A stretch of 64,000 nt of DNA from Micromonospora luteifusca (GCF_016907275.1 NZ_JAFBBP010000001.1:2284001-2348000), one strand, 5' to 3'; counted from the first letter of the stretch, positions 36,047 through 45,888 are shown. The notes: generated from the letters alone by a model not told the origin. Translations and numbers: made by a program.

Positions 36047-37082
36047 GGTTCACCAGCTCCTCGGCGAAGTGGCAGGCGCTGGCCCGGCCGCTGCCCACCT
36101 GCAGCAGCGGCGGGACCTTCTCCCGGCACACCGGCTGAGCCATGGGGCAGCGCGGGTTGAACGGGCAGCCCGGTGGGATGTTCATCAGGTTCGGCGGGAG
36201 GCCCTTGATCGTCCGGAGCTGCTGCCCCTTCTCATCCATACGCGGGATCGAGTCGATCAAGCCCATCGTGTACGGGTGCGCCGGCTTGGCGTACAGGTCG
36301 TAGACGTCGGCTTCCTCGACGATCCGGCCCGCGTACATGACCGCGATCCGGTCCGCGACGTCGGCGACAACACCGAGGTCGTGGGTGATCAGGATCATGC
36401 CCATCTGCCGCTCACGCTGAAGCTCCGCCAGCAGGTCCATGATCTGGGCCTGCACGGTGACGTCGAGCGCGGTGGTCGGCTCGTCCGCGATCAGCACCTC
36501 CGGGTCGAGCGCCAGCGACATCGCGATCATCGCGCGCTGCCGCATACCGCCGGAGAACTGGTGCGGGTAGTTGTTGAACCGACCCTTGGCGTTCGGGATC
36601 TTGACCTGGTCGAGCATGTCGATCGCGCGCTTCTTGGCCTCCGCGCGACCCATGCCCCGCCGGACCCGGAACTGCTCGGCGATCTGGAACCCGACGGTGA
36701 AGACCGGGTTCAGCGCGGAGAGCGCGTCCTGGAAGATCATCGCGATGCCCTCACCGCGGATGCGGCGGCGCTCCTCGCTGGACATGCCGAGCATGTCCTT
36801 GCCGTGGAAGCGGACCTGCCCACCGGTGACGAAGCCGGGTGGCGTGTCGAGGATGCCCATGATGGTCTGCGCCGTGACGCTCTTACCGGAGCCGGACTCG
36901 CCGAGCACGGCGAGGGTCTCCCCCGCGTCGACGTGATACGTGACCCCGTTGATGACCTTTGCGACGCCGTCCCGGGTGCGGAACTCCACCCGCAGGTCGT
37001 CGACCTCGAGCAGCCGACCGGAGGGACGTCCGGACCCGCCGGATCCCGGCGCGGACTGCTCAGACACGAGAATGTCGGACAC
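36039..37082 (-). CDS. oppD: peptide ABC transporter ATP-binding protein
   Basis: 347 residues: Walker A GESGSGKS, signature FSGGMRQR, Walker [15 protein letters not shown], switch His ITHDLGVV and C-terminal [14 protein letters not shown] cluster. GTG 37082 is chosen: it lies 10 bases after the oppC stop with AGGGG upstream, whereas the longer frame from 37133 would overlap oppC. Paralogue of the gene at 19389. Confidence 0.93.
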   Translation of the reverse strand: MSDILVSEQSAPGSGGSGRPSGRLLEVDDLRVEFRTRDGVAKVINGVTYHVDAGETLAVLGESGSGKSVTAQTIMGILDTPPGFVTGGQVRFHGKDMLGMSSEERRRIRGEGIAMIFQDALSALNPVFTVGFQIAEQFRVRRGMGRAEAKKRAIDMLDQVKIPNAKGRFNNYPHQFSGGMRQRAMIAMSLALDPEVLIADEPTTALDVTVQAQIMDLLAELQRERQMGMILITHDLGVVADVADRIAVMYAGRIVEEADVYDLYAKPAHPYTMGLIDSIPRMDEKGQQLRTIKGLPPNLMNIPPGCPFNPRCPMAQPVCREKVPPLLQVGSGRASACHFAEELVNRD

Positions 37083-37092
37083 TGGATATCCC

Positions 37093-38058
37093 CTAGCGGA
37101 GTTTCGGATCGAGGGCCTCGCGGACCGCCTCACCGAGCATCACGAAGCTCAGCACTGCGGTGACGAGGAACGCGGCGGGGAAGAAGACCAGCCCTGGCGC
37201 AACCCGGATGAAATCCTTACCGCCGCTGATCATGATGCCCCAGGACACCACCGGCGACTTCAGGCCGACGCCCAGGAACGACAGGGTGGCCTCGGCGCCG
37301 ATGAACGAGCCGACCATGATCGTGCCGTAGACCAGCAGCGGGGCCAGGCAGTTCGGCAGCAGGTGCTTCAGGATGATCCGGCCGGTGCCGGCACCCAGGG
37401 CGCGGGCCGCGACGATGTAGTCGGCCTCCTTGGTGGCGAGCACCGAGGAGCGCATCAGCCGCATGACGACCGGCCAGCTCAGCACGATCAGCGAGACGAT
37501 CACCAGGCTCATGATCTGGGCCTTGCTGTTGCCGGAGCCCGAATTGTTGAACGTGGTCAGGATGACGATCGCGCCGAGCACGAAGGGCAGACCGAAGAAG
37601 ACATCGGCGATCCGGCTCAGCAGACCGTCCACCCAGCCACCGCGGTAGCCGGCGATGATGCCCATGGCTCCACCGACGAGCAGGGTGCCGATCACGGAGA
37701 GCACGGCGACGATGATGGAGGCCCGCGCACCGTAGATGGTCCGGGCGTAGACATCGCGGCCCTGCACGTCGTAGCCGAACCAGCCATCGGCGGACGGCTT
37801 CTTGAGGCTGTTCGTCAGCGATCCGTTGACGGCGTCGCCGGGCGCGAACAGCGACGGGAAGGCCGCCATCAGAAGGAAGATCACGATCAGGGTGACCGAG
37901 ATCCAGAACAGCGGCTTGCGCCGCAGGTCCCGCCAGGCGTCACCGAGCAGGCCACGCGGCTTCTCGTTGCTCTGCGGCTGGCCTGCGGCGGGGGCGGCGG
38001 ATTCCGTCGGCTGCGCGGCAGGGGTACTGACGATCGATGCGGTACTCGGGTCACTCAT
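37093..38058 (-). CDS. oppC: peptide ABC transporter permease
   Basis: 321 residues. Cytoplasmic N-terminus with GLLGDAWRDLRRKPLFWISV, six helices, EAA loop KEADYIVAARALGAGTGRII and C-terminus VREALDPKLR, all DppC/OppC features. ATG 38058 overlaps the oppB 3' end by 8 bases. Paralogue of the gene at 18367. Confidence 0.95.
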   Translation of the reverse strand: MSDPSTASIVSTPAAQPTESAAPAAGQPQSNEKPRGLLGDAWRDLRRKPLFWISVTLIVIFLLMAAFPSLFAPGDAVNGSLTNSLKKPSADGWFGYDVQGRDVYARTIYGARASIIVAVLSVIGTLLVGGAMGIIAGYRGGWVDGLLSRIADVFFGLPFVLGAIVILTTFNNSGSGNSKAQIMSLVIVSLIVLSWPVVMRLMRSSVLATKEADYIVAARALGAGTGRIILKHLLPNCLAPLLVYGTIMVGSFIGAEATLSFLGVGLKSPVVSWGIMISGGKDFIRVAPGLVFFPAAFLVTAVLSFVMLGEAVREALDPKLR

Positions 38059-38977
38059 AACGAATCCTCGGGTCCAAGGCGGCGTAGAGCAGGTCAACCA
38101 GCAGGTTCATCACGAGATAGACCAGCACTAGGACGACCACGATGCCCACCACGGTGGCGCTTTCCTTGGTCACGATCGCGCGATACACCGAGCGGCCGAT
38201 CCCGTTGATGCCGAAGATCCCCTCGGTGACGATCGCGCCGCCCATCAGGGCGCCGAGGTCGGTGCCGAGCAGGGTCACCACCGGGATGAGCGAGTTGCGC
38301 AGCAGGTGAACGCCTACCACCCGGCGCATCGGCAGGCCCTTGGCGATGGCAGTACGCACGTAGTCCGCGCGACGGTTCTCCGCGATGCTCGTACGTGCCA
38401 CCCGGGCTATGTACGCCACTGACGCGCTGCCGAGCACGAAGCCCGGCACGATCAGCTCGGACCACCGCATCTCGGAGGAGACGGTCGGCTTGACGATGTG
38501 CCACTGCACACCCAGCAGCCACTGGAGCACGAAGCCGACCACGAAGACCGGAAGCGCGATCAGGAAGAGGGTGGAGACCAGGACCAGGTTGTCCAGGAAG
38601 CCGTTGCGCCGCAGACCGGTCAGCACGCCGGCGCCGAGGCCGATCACGGCCTCGATGGCGAGCGCCACCAGGGCCAGCTTCAGCGTGTTCGGGTACGCGG
38701 TCGCGATGATGTCGCTGATCTCTTGCTGCGAGAAGGTCTGACCGAAGTCACCCTGGACCAGGTTCTTCATGTAGTTGGCGTATTGCACGAAGACGTTCTG
38801 GTCCAGGTGGTACTTCTCGGTCATGAAGGCGATGTACTGGTCCGGGCAGCGACGCTCGCCGCACTTTCCTGCAAACGGGTCGCCGGGGACAGCCCAGACG
38901 AGCCAGTAGATCAGGAACGTCGTACCGATGAAGACCGGCACGAGTTGCAGCAGCCGTCTCAACAGATAACGGCCCAT
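38051..38977 (-). CDS. oppB: peptide ABC transporter permease
   Basis: 308 residues with N-terminus GRYLLRRLLQLVPVFIGTT, six helices, EAA loop ENRRADYVRTAIAKGLPMRR then RNSLIPVVTLLG, and C-terminus YAALDPRIRYE. ATG 38977 is preceded by GGAGGACC. A long periplasmic loop after helix 1 contains KCGERRCPDQYIAF with two Cys. It follows a strong hairpin after oppA. Confidence 0.95.
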   Translation of the reverse strand: MGRYLLRRLLQLVPVFIGTTFLIYWLVWAVPGDPFAGKCGERRCPDQYIAFMTEKYHLDQNVFVQYANYMKNLVQGDFGQTFSQQEISDIIATAYPNTLKLALVALAIEAVIGLGAGVLTGLRRNGFLDNLVLVSTLFLIALPVFVVGFVLQWLLGVQWHIVKPTVSSEMRWSELIVPGFVLGSASVAYIARVARTSIAENRRADYVRTAIAKGLPMRRVVGVHLLRNSLIPVVTLLGTDLGALMGGAIVTEGIFGINGIGRSVYRAIVTKESATVVGIVVVLVLVYLVMNLLVDLLYAALDPRIRYE

Positions 38978-39069
38978 GGGGTGGTCCTCCAGACAGGGGG
39001 CGCGTCGGACGGCCGACACGGTGGTGACAACGTGCGAGTGGAGTGTTGTAACACCCCCTCGCGGAACGG

Positions 39070-39111
39070 CCCCGGGTCGGGCTCACCGGATATGGCGAGC
39101 CCGACCCGGGG
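39070..39111 (-). terminator. hairpin after oppA of operon 2
   Basis: Perfect 15-bp stem (39070-39084 with 39097-39111), 12-base loop, 15 bases after the oppA stop and 93 bases before oppB. Same position as the hairpin in operon 1 though the sequence differs. Confidence 0.7.
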
Positions 39112-39125
39112 TCAGACCGTTCGGA

Positions 39126-40763
39126 TCAGAGCTCGACCGAGGTGATGTCGAGCTCGCCGACGTTGTTCAGCTCGAGCTTCTTGATCTTCTCCGAGTGGCC
39201 AGACTGCTGACCGTAGAAGTAGATCGGGATGCTCGGAACGTCCTGGTCGACCTTCTCGACGGCCTTGGAGAACGCCTCGTGCGAGGCCTCCAGGCTCGGC
39301 GCGGCGCTGGCTTCCTTCGCCAGGGCGTCGACCTCCTTGTTGCTGTACAGGCCGTCGTTCGAGGAGCCACCCGTGACGTAGAGCGGGTTGATCCAGTTCT
39401 CGACGTCCGGGTAGTCCTGCTGCCAGGCAGCGCGGTACGGGCCCTTCATCGCGTGGGCGTTGACGTTCTGGCGGAAGACCGCGAAGGTCGGCACACCCTC
39501 GGCCCGAGCGTTGATGTTGAGGTTGGTCTTGATCTGCTGCGCAACGGCGTCCATCCAGTCCCCGTGGCTGGAGTCGGCGTTGTAGTAGAAGACCATCTCA
39601 CCGGTGAAGCCGCCGGCCTCGGCCAGCAGCGTCTTGGCCGTGGCCGGGTCGAACTTGCAGGCGGTGCAGTTGCCCGGCTTGGCGCCCGGGGTCAGCGGGT
39701 TCGCCCAGCTGTCGGCCGGCTTGCGGGTGCCGAAGAAGATCTTGTCCGAGATCTCCTGCCGGTTGATCGCCAGCGACACGGCACGACGCAGCTTCGCGTT
39801 CTGGAAGCGCTTGTCGTAGAACGGGAACGCGATCAGCGCGGTCGACGGCGTGACGGTCGACAGGCCCCGCTCACCGAGGTCGGTCTTCCACTTGTCACCG
39901 GCGAGCGCCGAGGTGGGGACAACCTCCATGAAGTCGAGGTTGTTCGCCAGCAGGTCGGCGTAGGCGGCCGTCTCGTCCTGGTACAGCTTGAGGTCGACGT
40001 CCTTGATCTTCATCTTGTCGCGCAGGTTGTAGTCGTCGAAGCGCGTCAGCTTGATGAGGACGTTGTCGCTCCACGACACGAACTTCACCGGGCCGTTGCC
40101 GATCGGCTTCTTGCCGAACTCCTCGGGCTTCATGGTGAAGAAGGCGTCCGGCAGCGGCATGAAGGCGCTGTAGCCGAGCTTGGTCGGGAAGACCGCGGTC
40201 GGCGCTGCCAGGGTGACCTCGAAGGTCTGGTCGTCGACGACCTTCAGGCCGGACAGCTTCTCAGCCGTCGGCGCCGGGGCCTTCTTCGGGCCGTCCGGGC
40301 CGTCCGGGTCAGACGTGTAGGTCTGGTCGAAGCCCGCGATGTCCGCGAAGAAGGTGCCGTTCTGCGCGCCGTTCGGCGAGTAGGCGGCCCAGTTCCAGGC
40401 GTCGACGAAGTTCTTCGCCTTCACCTCGGTACCGTCGTGGAACTTGGTACCCTTCTTGATCTTGATGGTGAAGACCTTGGAGTCCGTCGTGGTGATGGAC
40501 TCGGCCAGCGCGTTGCGCGGGGCCCCACCGTCGTTCGGGTACTCGACCAGGCCGGTCCACAGCCAGTCGACGACCTTGCCACCGCCGGTCTCCGTGGTGT
40601 TCGACGGAACCAGCGGGTTCTCCGGCTGGACACCGTGGACGACAATCGCGCCGTCCGCGCCGGCGCCAGTTTCGCCGTCGCCACCGCTCGAGCAACCGCT
40701 CGCGACAAGCGCGGCAGCCGCGCTGAGCGCGATCGCGCTCGTCGCCCGCTTCGAGACTCTCAT
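39126..40763 (-). CDS. oppA: peptide ABC transporter substrate-binding lipoprotein
   Basis: 545 residues: signal peptide with lipobox-like ASGC (Cys at about residue 24), Gly/Asp/Ser linker and the family-5 solute-binding fold (GTKFHDGTEVKAKNFVDAWNW, KPIGNGPVKFVSW, LRRAVSLAINRQEISDKIF). Extra Cys pair NCTACKFDP near residue 365 is not in the operon 1 protein. First gene of peptide operon 2; the distinct binding protein suggests a different peptide range. ATG 40763 has GGAGG-like AAAGAGGAGG upstream. Confidence 0.93.
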   Translation of the reverse strand: MRVSKRATSAIALSAAAALVASGCSSGGDGETGAGADGAIVVHGVQPENPLVPSNTTETGGGKVVDWLWTGLVEYPNDGGAPRNALAESITTTDSKVFTIKIKKGTKFHDGTEVKAKNFVDAWNWAAYSPNGAQNGTFFADIAGFDQTYTSDPDGPDGPKKAPAPTAEKLSGLKVVDDQTFEVTLAAPTAVFPTKLGYSAFMPLPDAFFTMKPEEFGKKPIGNGPVKFVSWSDNVLIKLTRFDDYNLRDKMKIKDVDLKLYQDETAAYADLLANNLDFMEVVPTSALAGDKWKTDLGERGLSTVTPSTALIAFPFYDKRFQNAKLRRAVSLAINRQEISDKIFFGTRKPADSWANPLTPGAKPGNCTACKFDPATAKTLLAEAGGFTGEMVFYYNADSSHGDWMDAVAQQIKTNLNINARAEGVPTFAVFRQNVNAHAMKGPYRAAWQQDYPDVENWINPLYVTGGSSNDGLYSNKEVDALAKEASAAPSLEASHEAFSKAVEKVDQDVPSIPIYFYGQQSGHSEKIKKLELNNVGELDITSVEL

Positions 40764-41355
40764 TCCGAGGGGCCTCCTCTTTCTAACCAGGTTCCGTCGT
40801 GGGTTTCACGCACGTTTGGGGGTGACACCGCCCGACCACCCCGGGGCGCGGGTCGCCGGGACCACAGGGAAGTTGGGGACACCCCTGATGTTCCGATCCG
40901 CCGGGCTCCCCCGCCAACGAGGCGCGACACGACGCAGAAGGCACGGCCACGAACCGTCGTGATCGACGAGGACATGGGCATGGGCCGTACGGAGTGCCAC
41001 ACACCGATGGTGAGGTGCTGCCACTGTGACACCCACTGGCCGCTTCCGTGAAGGTGCCGTTATCAAGCCGTTAGTTGCCCGCCACGTTGCCGATACTTGA
41101 AAAATGATCATAAAGCGGTCGAGGTGGGCAGCTCTGACCAGGAAATACGTTTGCGCACCCGAGCACCCAGGCTCCGCCCGGACTCAAGCCCGGTGCGCCA
41201 CCCGGGTCCCACTCCTGTCCAATAAGACGTCCGTCAGCGTTCGCGTTTCGACCCATCCGGACAGGTCGACTACGGCCCTACGGGCACGATCACCGACTGG
41301 GTGGGGGAGGGTGCGGAGATCACTTGTCTGATCACTCAGCCAGCGCGACGCGACG
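40764..41355. other. regulatory region upstream of peptide operon 2
   Basis: 592 bases without a protein-like frame. An AT-rich stretch at 41048-41115 contains, on the minus strand, TATGAT (41107-41112) that could be a -10 element, implying a ~340-base untranslated leader. No known riboswitch recognised. Confidence 0.4.
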
Positions 41356-42048
41356 TCACACGAGCCGGCGATCGGCCGCCCAGCGGGAAAGCTCGTAACG
41401 GTTGGACATCTGAAGCTTGCGCAGGACGTTCGACACGTGCGTCTCCACCGTCTTGATGGAGATGAACAGCTCCTTGGCGATCTCCTTGTACGCGTACCCC
41501 CGGGCCAGCAGCCGCAGCACCTCCCGCTCACGGTTGGTGAGCTGATCCAGCTCGGGGTCTGCCACCGGGGCGTCCGGTCGGGCTGCGAAGGCGTCCAACA
41601 CGAACCCGGCCAGCCGTGGGCTGAACACCGCGTCCCCGTCCGCCACCCGGCGGATCGCCGCGGCGAGCTCATCCGGGGAAATGGTCTTGGTGACGTAACC
41701 CCGGGCACCGGCACGGATCAACCCGATCACGTCCTCGGCCGCATCGGAGACGCTCAGCGCCAGGAACTTGACCTGCGGGTGGGTACGCCGCATCGCCTCC
41801 AGCACCGCGCGTCCGCCGCCGTCGGGCATGTGCACGTCGAGCAGCACCACGTCGGGTCCGACAGCGGCGATCCGGGTGACCGCCTCGGCCACGGTGCTCG
41901 CCTCGCCCACCACCTCGACGTGGGCGCCCAACTCCGCGCGCACCCCCGCCCGGAACATGGCGTGATCGTCCACCAGGAACACCCGCAGCCGCTCGGGGCG
42001 GGCATCCGCCTGGTCGAGGTGCTCGGTCGACTGCTCGGCCATGGTCAT
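41356..42048 (-). CDS. LuxR/NarL-family response regulator
   Basis: 230 residues. Receiver domain (about 21-140) with phospho-acceptor Asp71 (VVLLDVHMPDGGG), acidic pair VDDH, Thr/Ser LSVSD and Lys TKT; C-terminal LuxR helix-turn-helix (LTNREREVLRLLARGYAYKEIAKEL, TVETHVSNVLRKL). It overlaps the kinase gene upstream by four bases, so the pair forms one two-component system. Likely binds the CTCAGGG repeats upstream of the PspC genes (inference). Confidence 0.95.
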   Translation of the reverse strand: MTMAEQSTEHLDQADARPERLRVFLVDDHAMFRAGVRAELGAHVEVVGEASTVAEAVTRIAAVGPDVVLLDVHMPDGGGRAVLEAMRRTHPQVKFLALSVSDAAEDVIGLIRAGARGYVTKTISPDELAAAIRRVADGDAVFSPRLAGFVLDAFAARPDAPVADPELDQLTNREREVLRLLARGYAYKEIAKELFISIKTVETHVSNVLRKLQMSNRYELSRWAADRRLV

Positions 42049-43370
42049 CTGTTCCTCTCCGCTGCGGACGAGTCCCGGGAGATCGGCAGGATCAACCGGA
42101 CCTCGGTCCCCTCCCCCGGGCCGGACCGGATTTCGGCCCGTCCGCCGTGCCGCTTCATCCGCCCGATGATCGAGCCGCGTACGCCGTGCCGGTGGTCCTC
42201 CACGGTATCCGGATCGAAGCCCTTCCCCCGGTCCCGGACGAAGACGCTGACCTGATCGGGCTCCACCTCGGCGTAGAGCGACACGGTCTGCACGCCGGCA
42301 TGGCGTGCCGCGTTCACCAGTGCCTCCCGCGCGGCCGCGACCAACGCCCCGACCTTCTCGTCGGTCTCCCGGTCTCCCACCACCACCGCCTCCACCGTGA
42401 TGGCGTAGGTGTCCTCGACCTCGGCGGCGGCCTGCTCCAGCGCGGCGGCGAAACGTTCGCTCGGCGACGCGGTGGGCTTGTAGAGCCAGTTGCGCAGCGA
42501 CCGTTCCTGCCCTCGGGCCAGCCGCTGCACCATCTTGACGTCGCCAGCGTTGCGTTGGATCAGTGCCAACGTGTGCAGCACCTGGTCGTGCACCATCGCG
42601 GCCAACTCGGCGCGCTCCTGCTCACGGATGCGCCCCTCGCGCTCCGAGCGGAGCTGGCTGTACGTCCGCCAGAGCACTGGCGCGGCGACCACGCCGACGC
42701 CTGCCAGCCCGACCAGCGCGAAGATCACGCCGTTGATCACCGCATCGAAGTTCTGCGCTGGCGAGTAGACGGCCGCGACGCCGATGATGCCGACCGCGAC
42801 CAGCACTCCCCCGCCGATGAAGCGGAGCACGAACGCCCGCCGGTCGCTCTCCTCGACGACCGCGCCGAGCCAGGGCACCGGCATCGCCTCACCCCACTGC
42901 CGCCGCCGCTCCGGCGCGGACTGGTGCCAGATGACCCCGGCGCCGACCGCGATGATGGCCACCAGCCAACCCGCGGTGCCGGCCGCACCCACCGAATCGA
43001 AGACCATCACCTGGATCAACAGGACACCGAGCCCGATCCCGACGAACGGCAGGAGTTGGGCGACGTCACGCCGGGGCGGCACCCCGGTGTCACCGGGCCG
43101 CAGCGGCACCACCGCCCAGAAGGCCGCGTAGAGCAGCAGGCCGAGCCCGCTCAGACCGAGCAGCACCATGAACGCGACGCGCACCCGCAGCACCGAAATG
43201 CCGAGATGGTCGGCGATGCCGGCGGCGACGCCGGCGGCCATCCGGTGCTCGGGGGCGCGGTAGAGGCGCGGGGGCGGAGTCACGGTGCTGATCGGAGGCT
43301 CCCAGGTGACGGTGGCGGGTTGGTCGAGGTCGGTGATCCGATCGTCACACGCTGCGCCGCCCACGACCAC
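42045..43370 (-). CDS. sensor histidine kinase with N-terminal PspC domain
   Basis: 441 residues. N-terminal PspC domain (about 34-92: LYRAPEHRMAAGVAAGIADHLG) supplies membrane helices, followed by about five further helices to ~235, then a HisKA_3 domain with phospho-acceptor His261 (MVHDQVLHTLALIQRNAG) and a HATPase_c domain (EALVNAARHAG, VRDRGKGFDPD, GSIIGRMKRHGG). Envelope-stress sensing is likely by analogy with PspC/LiaS-type systems. GTG 43370 is the longest start; the CTCAGGG motif lies 32-50 bases before it. Divergent from another PspC gene. Confidence 0.93.
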   Translation of the reverse strand: MVVGGAACDDRITDLDQPATVTWEPPISTVTPPPRLYRAPEHRMAAGVAAGIADHLGISVLRVRVAFMVLLGLSGLGLLLYAAFWAVVPLRPGDTGVPPRRDVAQLLPFVGIGLGVLLIQVMVFDSVGAAGTAGWLVAIIAVGAGVIWHQSAPERRRQWGEAMPVPWLGAVVEESDRRAFVLRFIGGGVLVAVGIIGVAAVYSPAQNFDAVINGVIFALVGLAGVGVVAAPVLWRTYSQLRSEREGRIREQERAELAAMVHDQVLHTLALIQRNAGDVKMVQRLARGQERSLRNWLYKPTASPSERFAAALEQAAAEVEDTYAITVEAVVVGDRETDEKVGALVAAAREALVNAARHAGVQTVSLYAEVEPDQVSVFVRDRGKGFDPDTVEDHRHGVRGSIIGRMKRHGGRAEIRSGPGEGTEVRLILPISRDSSAAERNR

Positions 43371-43401
43371 GGGGAGGCCCCCGACATTCCGGCCGCCGTA
43401 T

Positions 43402-43420
43402 CTCAGGGTGGGGTCAGGGT
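43402..43420. promoter_or_regulatory. 19-bp CTCAGGG-N3-GGTCAGGGT operator, site 1
   Basis: Direct repeat TCAGGG at 11-base spacing in the 95-base divergent promoter between the PspC-kinase operon and the PspC/LiaF-like gene. Sixteen of 19 bases match site 2 at 51774-51792. Confidence 0.65.
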
Positions 43421-43465
43421 CGGGTCCTGAGGTCGCTCGGGTTCACCTGGCAGCAGTATCGAAGC

Positions 43466-45292
43466 ATGACCGAGGAAGCTGCCCCGCCGCCCCGACCGGG
43501 GTCGGCACAGTCGGGCGGTTCGACACCGCCCCCGCCAGCCGCGACGCCCACCCAATGGACCGAGCCCACCACGTTCGGCCCGCACACCGGCCCCGGCCCG
43601 GCCGCCGACGGCACACCAGCCGCCGGCTACGGTCCGCCCGCCCACGGCCCGGCTGCGGGATTCGCGGCCGGCACCGGCTACGGCGCCGGCGGGGCTGGGG
43701 GCACACCACCTGGGCAGGGTGGTCCCGGTCCGTCCGTGCCGCCACCGCCGCTGGGCGGCGCTGGTTTCACCTCGCGGTACGGGCTGGTCCGACCGCGTGA
43801 GGGGCGGTATCTGGCCGGCGTCTGCGCGGCGATCGGACGAGCCACCAACACCGATCCGGTCCTCTGGCGGGTGCTGCTCGCGGTGCTCGGGTTCTTCGGG
43901 GGCATCGGCATCCTGGTGTACGTCGCCGCCTGGTTGATCATCCCGAACGAGGGCGACACCGCGTCCCCGGTCGAGTCCATGCTCGGGCGAGGCCGCTCCA
44001 GCATGTCGCCGGTGACCGTGATCGTGCTCGGCATCCTGGTCGCGGCCAGCTTCGGCTACATCGTCACCGACGCCTTCCGCGCGGTGCTGCTCGGCGCGGC
44101 CATCCTGGTCGCCGGCGCGCTGCTGCTCAACCGGGACAGCCGCAACAACCCACAGGCGGGCCCCCCGGGTGGGCCGGCACCGTCCGCACCGTCCGGCACC
44201 CCGCCGGGTCCGGTACCGCCGGTGACCTGGCCCGCACCGTCGTACGGCGCGGTCCCATCGACCGGTCCGCTGCCGACCGCGCCGATGGCCAGCGGTGGTC
44301 CGGCGTACGCCACCGCGACGACGGGGGCGCCGCCCACCCTCACCACCCCGGCGTACGACGTGCCGCCGACCGCCGTGCCGCAACCGTCCGCCACGACGCA
44401 GCCGATGTCCGACATGGGCCGGGTGTCCGGGCAACCGGCCGGCTCGACGACTGTCGGGGCAGGCTGGCCGGCACCCACCACGGGCTGGCCGAGCACCAAC
44501 ACGCCCAGCGCCGGGTGGCCGTCGGCACCGGTGACCGGTCCACCCGCTGCCCCGCCCAGCTATCCGACCGCCGCGCCGTCATCCGGATACCGTCCCCCGT
44601 TCGCGCCGCACGGCCCGTACGCCTCGCCGGCCCCGGCCGCCGCCCCGCCGCCCAAGCCACCGAAGCCGCCGAAGCGCCCCCGGGAGCGTTCGCCACTCGG
44701 CGCGGTGACCTTCTCGCTGATCTTCCTGGTCCTCGGTGTGGTCGCCCTGCTCGACCTGCTGGACGTCTTCGCCATCAGCGCCTCGGCGTACTTCGCGGCC
44801 GCGTTGGCCACGATCGGGCTGGGACTGCTGGTCGGCACCTGGTTCGGGCGGGCCCGCTGGCTCATCGCGCTTGGCCTGGTGACCGCAGCGGCGCTGGGCA
44901 CGGCCACGGTCGCCGAGTCCTACGACCGGATCCGCGGGGTCGACGGCGCGGTGACCTGGGCACCGACGGACTACCGCGACCTCGCCGACCGGTACGAGAA
45001 CAGCTTCGGTGACGCCGTGCTCGACCTGCGGGGGATCGACTTCGCGAAGCGGGAGAGCCAGGTGACGGTCGCGGTCAACTTCGGCAAGGCGACCGTGGTC
45101 GTGCCGCCGAACGTGGACGTCACCACGGTGGCCGACGTCAACGCTGGCGACGCCACCATCTTCGGCAACCGATCCGGCGGGCTGGACGGCCGCCTGCAGG
45201 AGAGCACCGACCTCGGCGTCGACGGTGCCGGCGGCGGGAAGCTGCGCCTGTACATCCATGTCAATGCTGGCAACCTGGAGGTGACCCGGTGA
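43466..45292 (+). CDS. PspC-domain and LiaF-like membrane protein
   Basis: 608 residues. Pro/Gly/Ala-rich cytoplasmic N-terminus (~1-95), PspC domain (~100-155: LVRPREGRYLAGVCAAIGRA, GILVYVAAWLIIP), two more helices, a long Pro/Thr/Ser-rich linker (~230-405), three helices (~410-490) and a C-terminal beta-rich domain (ENSFGDAVLDLRGID, VNFGKATVVVPPNVDV) like the LiaF/DUF4097-type exterior domain. Overlaps the next gene by four bases. With the divergent PspC-kinase and regulator it looks like a Lia-type envelope-stress module. Confidence 0.85.
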   Translation: MTEEAAPPPRPGSAQSGGSTPPPPAATPTQWTEPTTFGPHTGPGPAADGTPAAGYGPPAHGPAAGFAAGTGYGAGGAGGTPPGQGGPGPSVPPPPLGGAGFTSRYGLVRPREGRYLAGVCAAIGRATNTDPVLWRVLLAVLGFFGGIGILVYVAAWLIIPNEGDTASPVESMLGRGRSSMSPVTVIVLGILVAASFGYIVTDAFRAVLLGAAILVAGALLLNRDSRNNPQAGPPGGPAPSAPSGTPPGPVPPVTWPAPSYGAVPSTGPLPTAPMASGGPAYATATTGAPPTLTTPAYDVPPTAVPQPSATTQPMSDMGRVSGQPAGSTTVGAGWPAPTTGWPSTNTPSAGWPSAPVTGPPAAPPSYPTAAPSSGYRPPFAPHGPYASPAPAAAPPPKPPKPPKRPRERSPLGAVTFSLIFLVLGVVALLDLLDVFAISASAYFAAALATIGLGLLVGTWFGRARWLIALGLVTAAALGTATVAESYDRIRGVDGAVTWAPTDYRDLADRYENSFGDAVLDLRGIDFAKRESQVTVAVNFGKATVVVPPNVDVTTVADVNAGDATIFGNRSGGLDGRLQESTDLGVDGAGGGKLRLYIHVNAGNLEVTR

Positions 45293-45888
45293 AGGCTCAC
45301 CGCACGGATCTGGTGTCGTTCGCCTTCGGGCTCGTGTTCCTGGCGCTGTCCGCCTGGTGGTTGCTCGGCCAGATACTCGGGCTCGCGCTACCTGCGGTCG
45401 GCTGGTTCCTGGCCAGCGCACTGATCCTGATCGGCGTCTTCGGGCTGGTCGGTGCGCTGCGCTCCGGTCGATCGGGCCGGCCGGAGCAGACCGCCGAGGC
45501 CGGCGCCGCCGAGGCCGTCACGCCGGTTTCCGCTGCGTCCGCGCCGACCTCCGGTGCCGCCGCGCCGACCTCCGGTGCGGCTCTGCCAGCCTGGGAGGCC
45601 CAACAGTCCACCTGGGACGCTCCCCTGCCGGGATCGACACCCGAGACGTCGACCACGGAGGTACGAGCGCCGGAGGCACCGACCGACGTGATCCACCCGG
45701 CCTGGCTCGCTCACCCGCCGTCGGAGCCGCAGACCGCCCCGGTCCCCGGCCAGCCCGACGAGCCGACCATCGGAACTTTCCGAGCGACGCCGGTGGAGGG
45801 GGATGAACCGACCCGGTCCGATCATCCGGTCGAGGCGGTCGACGACGAACCGGGCAACGAGCGGGAGGGTCGGCGCGGGGAGGTCTGA
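45289..45888 (+). CDS. small membrane protein with Pro/Ala-rich tail
   Basis: 199 residues: two N-terminal helices (LVSFAFGLVFLALSAWWLL, AVGWFLASALILIGVFGLVG) and a long acidic, Pro/Ala/Thr-rich cytoplasmic or exported tail with no fold recognised. GTG 45289 overlaps the upstream stop (GTGA), so it is translated with the PspC/LiaF-like protein and probably works with it. Confidence 0.8.
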   Translation: MKAHRTDLVSFAFGLVFLALSAWWLLGQILGLALPAVGWFLASALILIGVFGLVGALRSGRSGRPEQTAEAGAAEAVTPVSAASAPTSGAAAPTSGAALPAWEAQQSTWDAPLPGSTPETSTTEVRAPEAPTDVIHPAWLAHPPSEPQTAPVPGQPDEPTIGTFRATPVEGDEPTRSDHPVEAVDDEPGNEREGRRGEV

